From assembly GCF_002117145.1 (NCBI RefSeq), contig NZ_CP008743.1:248001-312000 (forward strand): a DNA stretch of 64,000 nucleotides, written 5' to 3'. The DNA comes from Candidatus Nucleicultrix amoebiphila FS5. GTDB lineage: Bacteria > Pseudomonadota > Alphaproteobacteria > Caedimonadales > Nucleicultricaceae. This document shows, in pieces, positions 63,529-64,000 of the stretch. How positions within the stretch are numbered: the stretch's first letter is position 1; every line of letters begins with the position of its first letter. The notes under the pieces are model-generated. The model saw nothing but the letters and a program-made list of their open reading frames with translations. It was not told the origin of the DNA and did not search any database. The position numbers and the translations under genes are program-made.

Positions 63529-64000
63529 GGGAGTGTTAATTAAAAGAGAGACATGATATACAGCCTTCAAACAAAGATAGGAGGCAGAAATGCAAGTTAG
63601 ATGTAAGGATTGTGGAAGCTTTAAACTTGTAAGAAATGGGAAGGCAAGAAAACATCAAAGATATAAATGCAAAGAATGAGGTCTGTCGTTTATCGAAGGT
63701 GATCGGAGACAGAAAACGCCTGTTGAAGCTCAGGCTTTAGCTGTCCTGTTGTATGGAATGGGAAAATCAAGTTATGGATTCATAGCAAAACTTTTTAAGG
63801 TTTCGAGAACAGCTGTTTACCACTGGATTCGTAATTTTTGTGAGGACCTTCCGCCCCCTCAAGTGCCAGAAGGGACCTATGATATTGACTTTGATGAGAT
63901 GTGGCATTATGTCACTTCAAAAAAAACAAACTCTGGATTTGGAAAGCCTTGGATCGTCATGAAGGGAAAACCCTTGCCTGGGTTACAGGCCATCGTAATG
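63529..64000 (+). mobile_element. IS1-family insertion sequence, second copy (cut by window end)
   Basis: Begins with the same GGGAGTGTTAATTAAAAGA terminal repeat and matches 51188 onward for the visible 472 bp except for one base (CAAAGATAGG for CAAAGGTAGG) before the InsA start. Same orientation as the first copy and with the same in-frame UGA. Confidence 0.95.

Overview
The window is AT-rich and densely coded and reads as the chromosome of an alphaproteobacterium, most plausibly a host-associated member of the Holosporales/Rickettsiales grade. The grounds are the gene order rseP-bamA-ompH-lpxD-fabZ-lpxA-lpxI-lpxB, use of LpxI in lipid A synthesis, the infA-yacG-tRNA-Phe block, the mrcA-prfB operon opposite rne, many translationally coupled overlaps, and IS1-family elements. 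The order-level placement is inference; no rRNA gene lies in the window.

Layout. 1-9.7 kb: the 3'-truncated end of a carrier protein / fatty acyl-AMP ligase / acyltransferase fusion, a rhomboid protease, a PhnP-like hydrolase with tatD, a CHASE-PAS-PAS histidine kinase, a MazG-like protein whose 3' end runs antisense through tRNA-Thr, and a purine phosphoribosyltransferase with a signal peptide. 9.7-18.3 kb: kdsB, then a six-gene minus-strand operon (outer-membrane barrel, DUF3570, DUF4266 lipoprotein, ApbE-like, second DUF3570, ScsB/DsbD) facing a divergent TlpA-like thioredoxin. I regard this as the best candidate for an under-described system: an envelope redox module joining a thiol relay, a flavinyl-transferase relative, a small Cys-tailed lipoprotein and two outer-membrane barrels.

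18.3-21.5 kb: a polyhydroxyalkanoate locus (phaB, phaC, a 56-residue upstream gene), in which phaC appears split by a CTT-TGA +1 shift, followed by about 1 kb without genes that holds a near-consensus promoter, strong hairpins and tandem palindromic repeats. 21.5-31.8 kb: an EamA exporter, rlmH, the lipid A / outer-membrane assembly operon, tRNA-Phe, yacG and infA. 32-45.7 kb: a DUF599 protein, a Lys-rich secreted protein, and an almost complete fatty-acid uptake and beta-oxidation operon (fadL, fadD, fadA, fadN-type, fadE, thioesterase, hydratase, SDR). With the PHA genes this suggests a cell that imports host or environmental fatty acids and stores carbon.

45.7-51.1 kb: DUF2147, an unknown secreted protein, a hemerythrin-like protein, a solute-binding/TRIC-channel fusion and a patatin phospholipase. 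51.2-64 kb: an intact IS1-family element with target duplication that rewrote the end of ruvX, a cupin, prfB with its classical programmed frameshift, mrcA, rne, an M48 protease, a DsbA-like protein, tRNA-His, tRNA-Ser, an orphan SUKH immunity-type gene, a gene remnant, tspO, and a second, window-truncated copy of the same IS. Both IS copies carry a UGA where the last zinc-finger cysteine is expected.
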